NCBI RefSeq assembly: GCF_010671925.1
Contig: NZ_JAAHIH010000004.1
Span: 1,137,234 to 1,201,233 of the forward strand
Length of the DNA: 64,000 nucleotides
Reading direction: 5' to 3'
Source of the DNA: Moorena sp. SIOASIH
GTDB taxonomy: Bacteria > Cyanobacteriota > Cyanobacteriia > Cyanobacteriales > Coleofasciculaceae
Numbering within the stretch: the first letter of the stretch is position 1; each line of letters begins with the position of its first letter. Shown here piece by piece: positions 31,214 through 39,960 of this stretch. The position numbers were made by a program, and so were the translations under genes. The notes beneath the pieces are model-generated. The model ran no database searches, was not told the DNA's origin, and saw nothing but the letters and a program-made list of their open reading frames with translations.

Positions 31214-32824
31214 CTAAGCACTAATCAGATGGCCGATTTGCTTTGCGATCGCATTTGCTGGTAATACCTCTAAGGAAGACATCTGCATGGTTCCAGCGAG
31301 ATAGTTGCTCTGATGCTTAGCAACTTGCTGGCTCAAGGGGTCTAGGAGTGTCTCATTGTCACGTAAGGCTTCAGTAAGAGACTCCTGAGTGATGACCAGA
31401 ATCTCAGTCTCAATGGCAGCAGTGATGGTAACCTTTGGCAAGGGTTTACCTAAGAAAAGAGTCATCTCACCGAAAAAGTCTCCGGCTTGTAACTGTTCCA
31501 CAGGAAATGGAGGGGAGTACTTGAGGAATTCCTGCCGTTGCTCAAGATCGTGAATCTCTGCTGCTAAGAGTTGGTAAAGCCTGTAGAGAGACGATGTCTG
31601 CTGTGCCGCCTCATGGGCTACAGAAAAAGCAGTAGGACCGATGTAGTGAGCTAGCTGATAGGCAAGCCTTTCAATCAGCTGTTGATCTAATGGAGCAGGG
31701 GGTTGGGCTTTCGGTCTATGAGTGAATGCTTTGACTGTAGTCTTGCCCAAGGTCATAACCACCTGTTGCTCTACCTCTAGGCAGCCTTTAACGACAATAA
31801 ACATAGCGTCTTGGGGCAGATTTTTGGTACTCAAGGTTTCACCAGCATCAAATAGTAGAGGTTTGGCACATTCGATCAGGATTTTCTGTGCTCCAAGGCT
31901 GAAGTGGCGGAAGAATTCAATGGAGCTGAGGAGTTTGAGGTGCTGCTTGTTGGAGGGGATAATATACCTAGGACTTAATCCTTCACGGCGTAACCCATAC
32001 CAAACTCGACGTAAGAGTTCGCGATCCGTGTGCAACGGAGCAATGTTGTAGTTTTTAGGAAAGTAGAAAAGTTTGTAAGTGATAAACAGCCCTGGATCTG
32101 CCAAGTCATATTCCCACATCCTGACTTGAATCGGTTTGTCAAGGTTTATGTTAGGGTGGGGCTGATTCAGGACTGCTCCATAGGCAGTATCAATGACTTG
32201 TTGGGGGGGAGAAGCAGCAGGAACTAAAAATTCCACAGAGCGCATCACTGGTTGTACTGTGGATGTCTTAGTGGGAATCACGGTAAGTAAGTCATCTGAC
32301 AGTAACCCATTCGGAATATAAGTCATTTCACCAGTACACTGACGTATCCCGATCGAGCGCCAGGTGATCGACTCGATTACGCCCTCTACATCACGGATAA
32401 TCACTCGGTCACCAATTTGAAACGGTTGGTCAATGCGTAGGGCTACCCCTGAAAAGAAGTTGCCTAAAGTAGACTGTAGAGCAAAGCCGATCAGCGCTGT
32501 GATTAATGCTGAGGTGGTAAAGACGGCTGCAATGTTTTCCCCCAGTATTTCTAAGATTAAAATCGAGCAAACTGCATAGAAGAAGAGTGAAATAACCAGC
32601 TTGAGCAAGGCTGAGGGTTGTTTACCTTGGGAGCGGGCAAACCAAACATCAACTACCAGAAAGGAAAGAAAATTAACGATTACAATACTACCACAGACCA
32701 ATACCGTAATTTGTAGGTACTTCACTATCGAGTCTGATACCAGGTCTGGGTTGCTACTCACAAAGGTATAGGCTAAAAGCAATAGACCGGTGAGGCCGAG
32801 AATACTTAAGTGTTTTGCAGTCAT
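31214..32824 (-). CDS. MscS-type mechanosensitive channel with C-terminal cyclic-nucleotide-binding-like domain
   Basis: A 536-residue membrane protein. Three N-terminal helices are followed by the MscS pore and beta domain: FALQSTLGNFFSGVALRIDQ, PFQIGDRVIIRDVEGVIESI and EMTYIPNGLLSDD. The C-terminal part (about 310-510) has a cyclic-nucleotide-binding fold: MFIVVKGCLEVEQQ, then after an insertion of about 70 residues GDFFGEMTLFLGKPLPKVTI and EILVITQESLTEAL. The FGEMTLFLG box is like the phosphate-binding cassette, but ligand residues are not all typical. Such channels release solutes on osmotic downshock and may be gated by ligands. Its ATG overlaps the stop of the DUF3365 sensor gene by four bases (ATGA), so both are translated together. 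Confidence 0.85.
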   Translation of the reverse strand: MTAKHLSILGLTGLLLLAYTFVSSNPDLVSDSIVKYLQITVLVCGSIVIVNFLSFLVVDVWFARSQGKQPSALLKLVISLFFYAVCSILILEILGENIAAVFTTSALITALIGFALQSTLGNFFSGVALRIDQPFQIGDRVIIRDVEGVIESITWRSIGIRQCTGEMTYIPNGLLSDDLLTVIPTKTSTVQPVMRSVEFLVPAASPPQQVIDTAYGAVLNQPHPNINLDKPIQVRMWEYDLADPGLFITYKLFYFPKNYNIAPLHTDRELLRRVWYGLRREGLSPRYIIPSNKQHLKLLSSIEFFRHFSLGAQKILIECAKPLLFDAGETLSTKNLPQDAMFIVVKGCLEVEQQVVMTLGKTTVKAFTHRPKAQPPAPLDQQLIERLAYQLAHYIGPTAFSVAHEAAQQTSSLYRLYQLLAAEIHDLEQRQEFLKYSPPFPVEQLQAGDFFGEMTLFLGKPLPKVTITAAIETEILVITQESLTEALRDNETLLDPLSQQVAKHQSNYLAGTMQMSSLEVLPANAIAKQIGHLISA

Positions 32825-33732
32825 TTGGTTTGAGAGATATCGTCAGAGTGACTTGAGGGTAAGTTGCAGTTTGAAAGCGCTTTACTCAAGCTGATTAGCA
32901 ATCTATTGATGGATTGGCTGAGCTTGCCAATTTCATCAGAGCGACCATCTGGTAATTGCGAACCTTCAACCTTTCTTAGGCTGATTTCCTCCACCAAGTG
33001 AGCAATGCTGTTGAGGGGACTCACTACCCAGCGCCTGACGATTAGACTGACTGCGGTGTAAGCGATTAAGAAAATGCTGGCAAGGAGCAATAAGAATGAA
33101 AAAATAGCCTGTCGCGCTTGTTTCTCCGGCATTGACGTAGGCACAGAGAGCAACCTGATCCCAACAATCTCATTTAGCTTCCAACCAAAGCCCCTAGCAT
33201 CACCATAGGTTTTAATCAAGGCTGGGGGAGCATCTTCTGGCTTGCCGTGACATTGCAAACAGCTTTGGGACTTAATCTGGATCGGTTGGGCAACGTAGAC
33301 ACTTTTGAGTCCTTGCTTGGTAGAGCGCTGCCCAATAATTTCCTTGAGATCCGGGTTAGTGATAAATTCTCGAATCAGCTCAACTTGCCATCCCTCAGCC
33401 AGATCTTTGAGGTTGGTGGGGTTAAGCGCCCGCTCGACATAGGTATAGCCGTCATATTGCTGGTTCAGACCCTTGAACAATTGTTGGGCGGCATAGGATG
33501 GGACAGTTTGGGGAAGGAACTCTTCTGTTTCCAGTTCTCCCAGCAACGGTTGAACTTGATCAGCAGTGTAGTCCCTAGCCGCTACTGCTGTACTCAACAG
33601 CACTTCCGCAGTATGAACAACTTCCTTACGAGCATTTTGCTGCTCTACAGCATAGGTGATCAATCCAGCTATGATCCAGCCGCATAAGAAAATGACTAGT
33701 ATGACCAATTCCAGTCTTGTTTGTAGTTTCAT
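32821..33732 (-). CDS. DUF3365 (Tll0287-like) haem-c sensor domain with HAMP
   Basis: A 303-residue protein with an N-terminal membrane anchor (LVILVIFLCGWIIAGLITYA), an extracytoplasmic DUF3365 domain with one c-type haem motif (SCLQCHGKPEDAP), a second helix (FLLLLASIFLIAYTAVSLIV) and a HAMP domain (PLNSIAHLVEEISLRKVEGS). Tll0287 of Thermosynechococcus is the structural model of this haem-c family, proposed as redox or gas sensor. No kinase or cyclase output domain follows; the protein ends after HAMP. The neighbouring MscS gene overlaps it by four bases, so the channel may be the output. ATG 33732 has AAGG just upstream; the frame upstream is heptamer repeat and was ignored. Confidence 0.8.
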   Translation of the reverse strand: MKLQTRLELVILVIFLCGWIIAGLITYAVEQQNARKEVVHTAEVLLSTAVAARDYTADQVQPLLGELETEEFLPQTVPSYAAQQLFKGLNQQYDGYTYVERALNPTNLKDLAEGWQVELIREFITNPDLKEIIGQRSTKQGLKSVYVAQPIQIKSQSCLQCHGKPEDAPPALIKTYGDARGFGWKLNEIVGIRLLSVPTSMPEKQARQAIFSFLLLLASIFLIAYTAVSLIVRRWVVSPLNSIAHLVEEISLRKVEGSQLPDGRSDEIGKLSQSINRLLISLSKALSNCNLPSSHSDDISQTK

Positions 33733-34300
33733 CCTTAAAGGTATAGGAAAGGGAGCAGGGAGCAGGGAGCAGGGAGCAGGGAATCGGGAGTAGGGAGTAG
33801 GGAGCAGGGAGTCGGGAGTCGGGAGTCGGGAGTCGGGAGTAGGGAGCAGGGAACAAAAATTATCACAATTCCTACACGGATTGCTATAGTCAATTTTTCT
33901 AAGCATTCAGTTATCAGCTATCAGCTATCAGCTTATGTGCTACGCACACGCGTGCGCGTTCAGCTTTTGAATAAAATAAACTGACGGCTGACCGCTGACG
34001 GCTGAATGCTTACCAATTTTTCGGTGTTTATCCCGTTAGTAGGGTTTATCGTTATTTTAGTTAAAGTTAAGCCTATAGACTTCAGTATTTTCCCTAATAT
34101 GTTGATTGAGAATGAAGAATGAAGAATGAAGAATGAAGAATGAAGAATGAAGAATGAAGAATGAAGAATGAAGAATGAAGAATGAAGAATTGAGAATGAA
34201 GAATGAAGAATGAAGAATTGAGAATGAAGAATGAAGAATTGAGAAGTAAGAATTGAAAATACTACCTTCTTACTTCTTACTTTGGGCATTCTAAATTATT
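33733..34300. repeat. STRR arrays: GGGAGCA, GGGAGTC, GTCAGCC and GAATGAA
   Basis: The block directly upstream of the DUF3365 start is GGGAGCA/GGGAGTC/GGGAGTA heptamers, followed by a CTATAGCAATCC half-palindrome (33857-33890), CTATCAG heptamers and a long GAATGAA array (34108-34240). No gene is seen; the sensor-channel promoter must lie within or above the array. Confidence 0.8.
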
Positions 34301-34304
34301 TCGA

Positions 34305-34400
34305 CCCAGGGTAAGCGCAAAGAAAAAATTGCCCATAATGTGCATTGGCTGGATATCGGTTGATCGTGGCTCGAAACCCCTATAATATCAAGTCTGGTTG
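34305..34400. repeat. Element end matching the MITE target at 39266, without the insertion
   Basis: AGGGTAAGCGCAAAGAAAAA and TGCATTGGCTGGATATCGGT with TGATCGTGG parallel 39266-39585 except that the 39310-39548 MITE is absent. It is therefore a pre-insertion version of that site within the same window. Confidence 0.7.
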
Positions 34401-34502
34401 AATACCCATAATTCAGGGTAGAGGGTGGGAAAGGTGGGGAGATGGGGAGATGGGGGAGATTTTTATTAAGGGTAATTATCCTGATATGATCTAAGAGAAA
34501 TA

Positions 34503-34806
34503 TATAGCGTTTATCGCAGTTATGAGGTACAGTATTCTTTGACGTTGATTCCCTGTTAGGTGCGCTTTCCGCATTAAGAATTAAATTCGCCACGGGTCGC
34601 ACCTCTTGATGCAGCGCATCCCGATTCCCGATTCCCGTTCCCCTCCTGGGAGGGGTTAGGGGTGGGTTCCGATTCCCAATTCCCGATTCCCGATTCCCGT
34701 TCCCCTCCTGGGAGGGGTTAGGGGTGGGTTCCGATTCCCGATTCCCGATTCCCGATTCCCTAAAATACCGAAATTGTAGACCTCATAGCTATGATAATTG
34801 CTATAT
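34503..34806. repeat. TATAGC-family repeat with nested palindromes
   Basis: Ends TATAGCGTTTATCGCAGTTA with TGAGGTACAG and the inverse GTAGACCTCATAGCTATGAT with AATTGCTATA. Inside are the GGTGCGC palindrome (34559-34603), two CCCCTCCTGGGAGGGG blocks and GATTCCC heptamers. It ends at the AraC gene stop. Confidence 0.7.
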
Positions 34807-35847
34807 TTATCGATCGATACTCAAGCTAACTTTTGCAGTATTTTGCAATGTCTCTGAAGGTAACTCCCCAAACATAGCTTTGTAATCTTTAGTAAAATGA
34901 CAAGGACTGTAGAACCCAAATTGACTAGCAAGGATGGCTATGGTACAACGTTCTGGTTCGCTTGCTTTCAAGCGTTCTCGCACTGCATGAAGTCGTCGTA
35001 CCTTGAGATAGCGCATGGGACTCAAGCCAAATAATTCCTGAAAACCATAGGATAACGCAGAACTGCTAGACCCTAAATTTTGAGCTAGCTGTTTTAAAGT
35101 CAGAGGTTTTTCTAAGTTGGCTAACATTTCTTTTTCAGCTTGGGCAATTAACTTTGCTCTTCGGGAAGGTTTGATAAAACACTTGGAATTTAACTTAATG
35201 GGAATATTACTAATTAACAAAGGAATGAAATCATCAGCAACGAGTTTTTCAATGTGAGGTTTTTGTAACCAATTGGGTTTGTGTACTGCTAACCAAATAA
35301 GTTGTTTCAGGTAATCTTTAATTTCATTCATCCCCGTTGGGAGCAAATTCACATGATTTTTACTCCGGAAATTATCGTCTAGATCGTGGCGTTGTAGTTG
35401 GTCTGCATAAGCATCAAACGTTTGAACAGGGATTATAATGTGTGTCAACCTTACACTTTGAGGAAATATGTCGTCTGCTTCCCTGTTATTGAAACCAAAA
35501 AGAGTCCTTTGAGGCTCCACAGGGTGACGGAAGGAGTAATATTCCTTTTCATTCTCAGACCAAAGTATCGCAAAAGATATGTATTCCTTTCCCCCCTCAC
35601 CCGAAAATTGAATCCCTTGGTTCGCCTGATTATATACGAAATATAAGTTACCAATCTGAATCGACAACAACTCAGCTTGAAGAGGACCGGGACTGAGTTG
35701 TATTATTTCCTTATTTTGATACTCAAAAAACTCTTTGAAAGTATCCACATCTGTAAAGGATTTGGAGAAAATATTCTGATTGCCTGTCCCAGGATCATCC
35801 TCAGCTTGGGTAGTTTTACTATTGTTGGCATCAATTAATAAACTCAT
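34807..35847 (-). CDS. AraC-family transcriptional regulator, divergent from sulfatase 1
   Basis: A 346-residue regulator. The C-terminal AraC DNA-binding domain has two helix-turn-helices: LTLKQLAQNLGSSSSALSYG with FQELFGLSPMRYLKVRRLHA, and TIAILASQFGFYSPCHFTKD with YKAMFGELPSE. The N-terminal part is a PchR-like ligand region with no signature I can name. AraC proteins usually activate neighbouring genes in response to a small ligand. It is transcribed away from secreted sulfatase 1, with 359 bp between, and that spacer holds an element repeated before sulfatase 2. Control of the sulfatase genes by this protein is a reasonable inference. Confidence 0.85.
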   Translation of the reverse strand: MSLLIDANNSKTTQAEDDPGTGNQNIFSKSFTDVDTFKEFFEYQNKEIIQLSPGPLQAELLSIQIGNLYFVYNQANQGIQFSGEGGKEYISFAILWSENEKEYYSFRHPVEPQRTLFGFNNREADDIFPQSVRLTHIIIPVQTFDAYADQLQRHDLDDNFRSKNHVNLLPTGMNEIKDYLKQLIWLAVHKPNWLQKPHIEKLVADDFIPLLISNIPIKLNSKCFIKPSRRAKLIAQAEKEMLANLEKPLTLKQLAQNLGSSSSALSYGFQELFGLSPMRYLKVRRLHAVRERLKASEPERCTIAILASQFGFYSPCHFTKDYKAMFGELPSETLQNTAKVSLSIDR

Positions 35848-35928
35848 TTAAGCACCAGTCTATCAAAAAAATAATCCAACCAACTATAAGCAAAACTAAT
35901 ATATTTCAAAAATTAGTTATTTAAATCT

Positions 35929-35977
35929 TATAGCTTAGAAAGTTGGAATTTTTGATTATTCACAGAGATAGCTTACC
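35929..35977. promoter_or_regulatory. Conserved 49-bp element upstream of sulfatase 1
   Basis: The element (GAAAGTTGGAATTTTTGATT, then ATTCACAGAGATAGCTTACC at its core) is 47 of 49 bases identical to 39741-39789 upstream of sulfatase 2. ACCAACTATAAG is also shared about 39 bases before each core (35879 and 39690). It is a candidate AraC operator/promoter. Confidence 0.6.
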
Positions 35978-36206
35978 ACTAAAGTGAACTTGAGGTCTTT
36001 GACTTACCCCATAGCACAACAGAGTGGGCATGACCCACCCTGATGCGATTATGGCTTTGGATGAATGCTTTTTCCTGGGGTGGAATAGTTCTCCACCCAG
36101 GTCACACCCCACTCTGAAGAGTTACGGCTTAGTAGGAACCTCTGCGCCTAGCCTGCGGCAACGCTGCGCGAACAGGCGCAAGAGGATGTCAACAAAGAGT
36201 TAACTA

Positions 36207-38696
36207 ATGAAAACCTCAAATGTTAACAGCACTAAGTGTATGAAGAAAACTGTTCTGAAACTTAAAAGATTACTCAATCTCCTAATTGTGGCGATTTTTT
36301 GCCTAGGAGTATTGGTACCACCAGCCTTGGCTCAGGCAATTTTGCCCCAACCTGACCCAGAATTTAAAGGTGACATTGGTGTTACTTACGAAACTTCCGG
36401 GGAGCCAGATAAGTCAATTATGGAATCCCCTGAAGCCCCAAAAGATGCCCCTAATATTGTCCTTGTACTCTTGGATGATGTGGGATTTAGTTCCTCAGAA
36501 ACCTTTGGTGGCTCGATTAAAACACCGACTTTGGAGAAACTAGCAGAGGAAGGGATAACGTATAATCGATTCCACACAACTGCCCTCTGCGCACCAACTC
36601 GTGCAGCTCTACTAACTGGACGTAATCACCACTCAGTCGGCACTGGAGTGATTCAGGAACTGGCAACAGGTTATCCTGGTTATAAAGGCTTGATTCCCAA
36701 AAGCACAGCCACAATTTCCGAAATTCTGCAAGAGAATGGCTACAGCACAGCTTGGTTCGGTAAAAATCACAATGTTCCTGATAACCAAACCAGTATGGTT
36801 GGTCCCTTTGATCGCTGGCCTAATGGTTTGGGATTTGACTACTTCTACGGATTTATTGGTGGAGAAACTGACCAGTGGTATCCAGCACTGTATGAAAATC
36901 AGAACCCAATCAATCCACCGGCCACAACCAGTGATGGAGAAACCTACAACCTCACTCATGACCTTGCCGATAAAGCAATTGGTTGGATGAAGAATCAGCA
37001 TTCAATTGCACCCGATCGTCCTTTCTTCCTTTACTTTGCCCCCGGTGCTACCCACTCACCTCACCAACCACCAGAGTCCTATCGCGATAAATACGAAGGT
37101 AAGTTTGATAAAGGTTGGGACAAAGAGCGTAAGAAAATTTTCAAGCGTCAGAAAGATCTCAACATAATTCCTGCTGATGCTGAACTTACTGGACGCCCCG
37201 AACTCATACCTGGTTGGGATGATGAAGAATTCGACGAGAGCGATCGCGAGCTATTAGCCAACCAGATGGAAATCTATGCGGCTTTTCTAGAATACACTGA
37301 TGTAGAGGTAGGTCGTGTCCTTGATGCTATTCCTGAAGAGGAAGTAGAAAACACGATGATTATCTATATCGTCGGTGACAACGGTGGTGCAGCAGGCGGT
37401 GGTCTGTATGGAACTTGCAACACCATGAAAACCCTTAACGGATTGAACCCTACTGTTGATGCTCTCCAGGATTGTAAAGATAATTGGGGTGAGCCTGGAA
37501 CCTCCCCAGCATATGCCGTTGGCTGGGCTTGGGCTACGGATGCACCTTTCCGTTGGACAAAGGAAGTAGCTTCCTATTTTGGCGGTACTCGCAATCCCAT
37601 GATCATTAAATGGCCAAAGGTTATTAAGCCTGGTCGATGGACAAGTCAACTACGAAGCCAGTTTCACCATGTTATTGATATCGCACCTACTATTCTGGAA
37701 GTAACTGGGATTCAGGAACCAGAAATCGTTAACAGCATCCAACAGCAGCCAATAGAAGGGGTGAGTTTAGCCTATACCTTTGGTTTTGGTGATGAAGATA
37801 GTGATGGGAAAGATGCTGAAGGTACTCATAAAACTCAGTATTTTGAGATGTATGGGAATCGAGCCATGTACAAAGATGAAGGAGAACACGAATGGATGGC
37901 ATCAACTCTGCATCGGTCACCCGTTGGCAAAGGTATAGAGCCGCCACCTTTTGATGAGGATGAGTGGGAACTATTCGATTTAAAGACTGATTTCTCTCAA
38001 GACAAAGACTTATCCAAAGATAATCCTAAGAAATTAGAGGAACTCCAAGACTTATTCCTCGTTGAAGGAGGTAAGTATAATGTTTTTCCTCTGGACGATC
38101 GCTTTACTGAACGAGGTGATGTTAGTTTACGTCCCGGTTTTACCACAGGCCGTTATCATTTCGAGTTCTATGAAGGTGCTGTTCGACTGCCAGAAGGGGT
38201 GGCACCAGATGTGAAAAACAAATCTCATCAAGTTACCGCTGAGGTAACGATTCCTGAGAAAGACACTGAAGGTGTACTCCTGGCCCTCGGTGGAGAGACG
38301 GGAGGCTATAGCTTCTACATCCTGGACAACAAACTCCACTATACCCACAACTACCTTGGCACCCACTATGATGTTGTTTCTAAGGACGATGTTCCCACTG
38401 GTGATGATGTCAAGCTGGAATTCTGTTTCATGTACTCAGGAGATTATGGAGACGGTAAGGGTAATGGAGGTGAGGTTACCCTCTTAATGGATGATAATAA
38501 GGGTAATTTATTTACTACTACTGGCAAGATCGAAAAAACCGTACCTGCACGATATTCTCTGGAAACTCAAGATGTAGGGATGGATTTACTCTCACCAGTA
38601 AGTCATGACTATAAGGATCAGTCACCTTTTAAGTTCACAGGCACAATTAAGAAGGTGACAATAGACATTGAACCTCCTCCCGAAGAATCTACTTGA
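36207..38696 (+). CDS. Secreted type I sulfatase 1 with C-terminal extra domain
   Basis: An 829-residue alkaline-phosphatase-fold sulfatase. It has a Sec signal peptide (KRLLNLLIVAIFCLGVLVPP with ALAQA), the metal-binding NIVLVLLDDVGFSSS, the formylglycine motif CAPTRAALLTG (about residues 131-141), a later IVGDNGG metal block and WPKVIKPG. The Cys is converted to formylglycine by an FGE; one is encoded at 42603. The last about 180 residues form a separate beta-rich region (GGYSFYILDNKLHYTHNYLG) also present in sulfatase 2. Substrate is probably a sulfated polysaccharide or small sulfate ester; unknown. ATG 36240 would give a shorter, more usual signal peptide. The AraC gene is divergent. Confidence 0.88.
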   Translation: MKTSNVNSTKCMKKTVLKLKRLLNLLIVAIFCLGVLVPPALAQAILPQPDPEFKGDIGVTYETSGEPDKSIMESPEAPKDAPNIVLVLLDDVGFSSSETFGGSIKTPTLEKLAEEGITYNRFHTTALCAPTRAALLTGRNHHSVGTGVIQELATGYPGYKGLIPKSTATISEILQENGYSTAWFGKNHNVPDNQTSMVGPFDRWPNGLGFDYFYGFIGGETDQWYPALYENQNPINPPATTSDGETYNLTHDLADKAIGWMKNQHSIAPDRPFFLYFAPGATHSPHQPPESYRDKYEGKFDKGWDKERKKIFKRQKDLNIIPADAELTGRPELIPGWDDEEFDESDRELLANQMEIYAAFLEYTDVEVGRVLDAIPEEEVENTMIIYIVGDNGGAAGGGLYGTCNTMKTLNGLNPTVDALQDCKDNWGEPGTSPAYAVGWAWATDAPFRWTKEVASYFGGTRNPMIIKWPKVIKPGRWTSQLRSQFHHVIDIAPTILEVTGIQEPEIVNSIQQQPIEGVSLAYTFGFGDEDSDGKDAEGTHKTQYFEMYGNRAMYKDEGEHEWMASTLHRSPVGKGIEPPPFDEDEWELFDLKTDFSQDKDLSKDNPKKLEELQDLFLVEGGKYNVFPLDDRFTERGDVSLRPGFTTGRYHFEFYEGAVRLPEGVAPDVKNKSHQVTAEVTIPEKDTEGVLLALGGETGGYSFYILDNKLHYTHNYLGTHYDVVSKDDVPTGDDVKLEFCFMYSGDYGDGKGNGGEVTLLMDDNKGNLFTTTGKIEKTVPARYSLETQDVGMDLLSPVSHDYKDQSPFKFTGTIKKVTIDIEPPPEEST

Positions 38697-39017
38697 CCAT
38701 GGCAATGCCCACATTAACCACTAGGGCGTGTCTTCTTGCCTCGGAGATCCCCCTAAATCCCCCTTAAAAAAGGGGGACTTTGAGTATGGCTCCCCCCTTC
38801 CGCGCGGGGGGCTGGGGGGGATCTAAATCTTGCGGAAAACTTTGACAACACGCCCTAACTCTCCGTTGAAGTGGCTAATTGCATTGTAAGCTTAGACGCA
38901 TTCATGTTTGCTGCTGATTTCTTTACCTATAAGGCTGTTAAGAACAAAAAAGTGCAATGTGTGTGCGTCTAAGCTTATTCCATTCACCCACAGTTCAGCT
39001 ACAAAATTATTAAATGC
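38697..39017. repeat. Spacer with CCCCCTAAATCC hairpins
   Basis: GATCCCCCTAAATCCCCC and its complement (38745-38785), then CCCCCCTTCCGCGCGGGGGG (38798-38818), a strong hairpin that could terminate sulfatase 1 transcription. The repeat family also occurs at 4316-4350. Confidence 0.55.
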
Positions 39018-39267
39018 AATGAATACGGAAACTTTGGTATCTACAGAAAATTACTACTCCAAACCGAGGCAGGAGGGTCAGAATATTTATGATATTTGGG
39101 AAGAAGGGAAAGCCTACCAGGATTCCATCACTCCTAGTATCTATACTCCTCAATACCGCAAGTTTATTACCACCATAATTAAATCTTTGGTTGACTATGA
39201 CTACAGTAAACCGATTTTAAGTGTGGGTAGTGGGAATGCTTTTGTGGAAAGGGATTTATACCAGTAG
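39018..39267 (+). pseudogene. SAM-dependent methyltransferase, N-terminal fragment
   Basis: From ATG 39018: TETLVSTENYYSKPRQEGQN, YDIWEEGKAYQDSITPSIYT, then PILSVGSGNAFVERDLY and a stop. LSVGSGNAFVE is methyltransferase motif I. The stop TAG spans the first bases of the AGGGTAAGC element at 39266, so that element cut the gene after about 82 residues. Dead gene. Confidence 0.65.
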
Positions 39268-39686
39268 GGTAAGCCCAAGAAAAAATGGCTCATAATTTGC
39301 ATTGGTTAGCTCACGGGGTGACAAGAAAGCTCAAACCTAGATAGGTGTTAGGTTTTAGGTTTTAGGTATTGGGTAAAATGAGCGCATCGGAGTCATTTGT
39401 ATTTGCCAGCAATTGAAGCAATTTTCACGCATACTTCGTCAATGATAGTTTTAATCAATCCATCCCGCAAGGGCAATTTTCCCGCTTCACCTAACCCCAT
39501 TAACAAACACCCCTGTAAGATTTTAAAGAGCGCTTGTCACCCCCTGAGATTGGTTAGATATCGGTTGATCGTGGTTTGAAACCCCTATAATCTCGTAGAA
39601 CTGTACTCGCAATAGAGTTAATTTGTTGAGAATGACCTAGGTTTTTTCTCAATAAGCCACAGCTTATTGATTCTTGCGCTTACCCT
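39266..39686. mobile_element. Element with AGGGTAAGC termini (copy 2) hosting a nested MITE
   Basis: Left end AGGGTAAGCCCAAGAA, right end TTCTTGCGCTTACCCT (reverse complement AGGGTAAGCGCAAGAA), a 16-bp inverted repeat with one mismatch. It contains no transposase. The MITE 39310-39548 is inserted in it. Copy 1 is 1241-1579. Confidence 0.65.
39310..39548. mobile_element. 239-bp MITE A with 9-bp target duplication
   Basis: Ends CTCACGGGGTGACAA and TTGTCACCCCCTGAG are inverted with one mismatch in 15. ATTGGTTAG flanks both sides (39301-39309 and 39549-39557), a perfect 9-bp duplication. Interior has TTAGGTT heptamers. MITE B at 45084-45320 is the same element in the same orientation. Confidence 0.85.
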
Positions 39687-39740
39687 GCCACCAACTATAA
39701 GTTTTAGTTATAGCTGGTTGAAAATTAGTTAATTATATTT

Positions 39741-39789
39741 TATAGCTGAGAAAGTTGGAATTTTTGATTATTCACAGAAATAGCTTACC
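39741..39789. promoter_or_regulatory. Conserved 49-bp element upstream of sulfatase 2
   Basis: The second copy of the element at 35929-35977 (47 of 49 identical). It lies 172 bases upstream of the sulfatase 2 ATG; a MITE (39838-39929) now sits between element and gene. Confidence 0.6.
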
Positions 39790-39837
39790 CCTAAGCTAGG
39801 GAATGTCGGCAAAGTCAATTTCCGAATAGCCAAAAAA

Positions 39838-39929
39838 TAGACCTCTTGCAAAAGTCTATTTTGGCTACGTAAGACCAATACTTTCGGTCCCATTTTTGGA
39901 TCCATTTTTGCATTTATGCAAGAGGTCTA
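39838..39929. mobile_element. MITE with TAGACCTCTTGCA termini (copy 2)
   Basis: A 92-bp unit with perfect 13-bp inverted ends, the same as 520-657 but with a different interior. It stands between the putative operator and the sulfatase 2 start. Confidence 0.75.
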
Positions 39930-39960
39930 TTGTGTTAACCCCTTTTATGAGGTTTTATCT

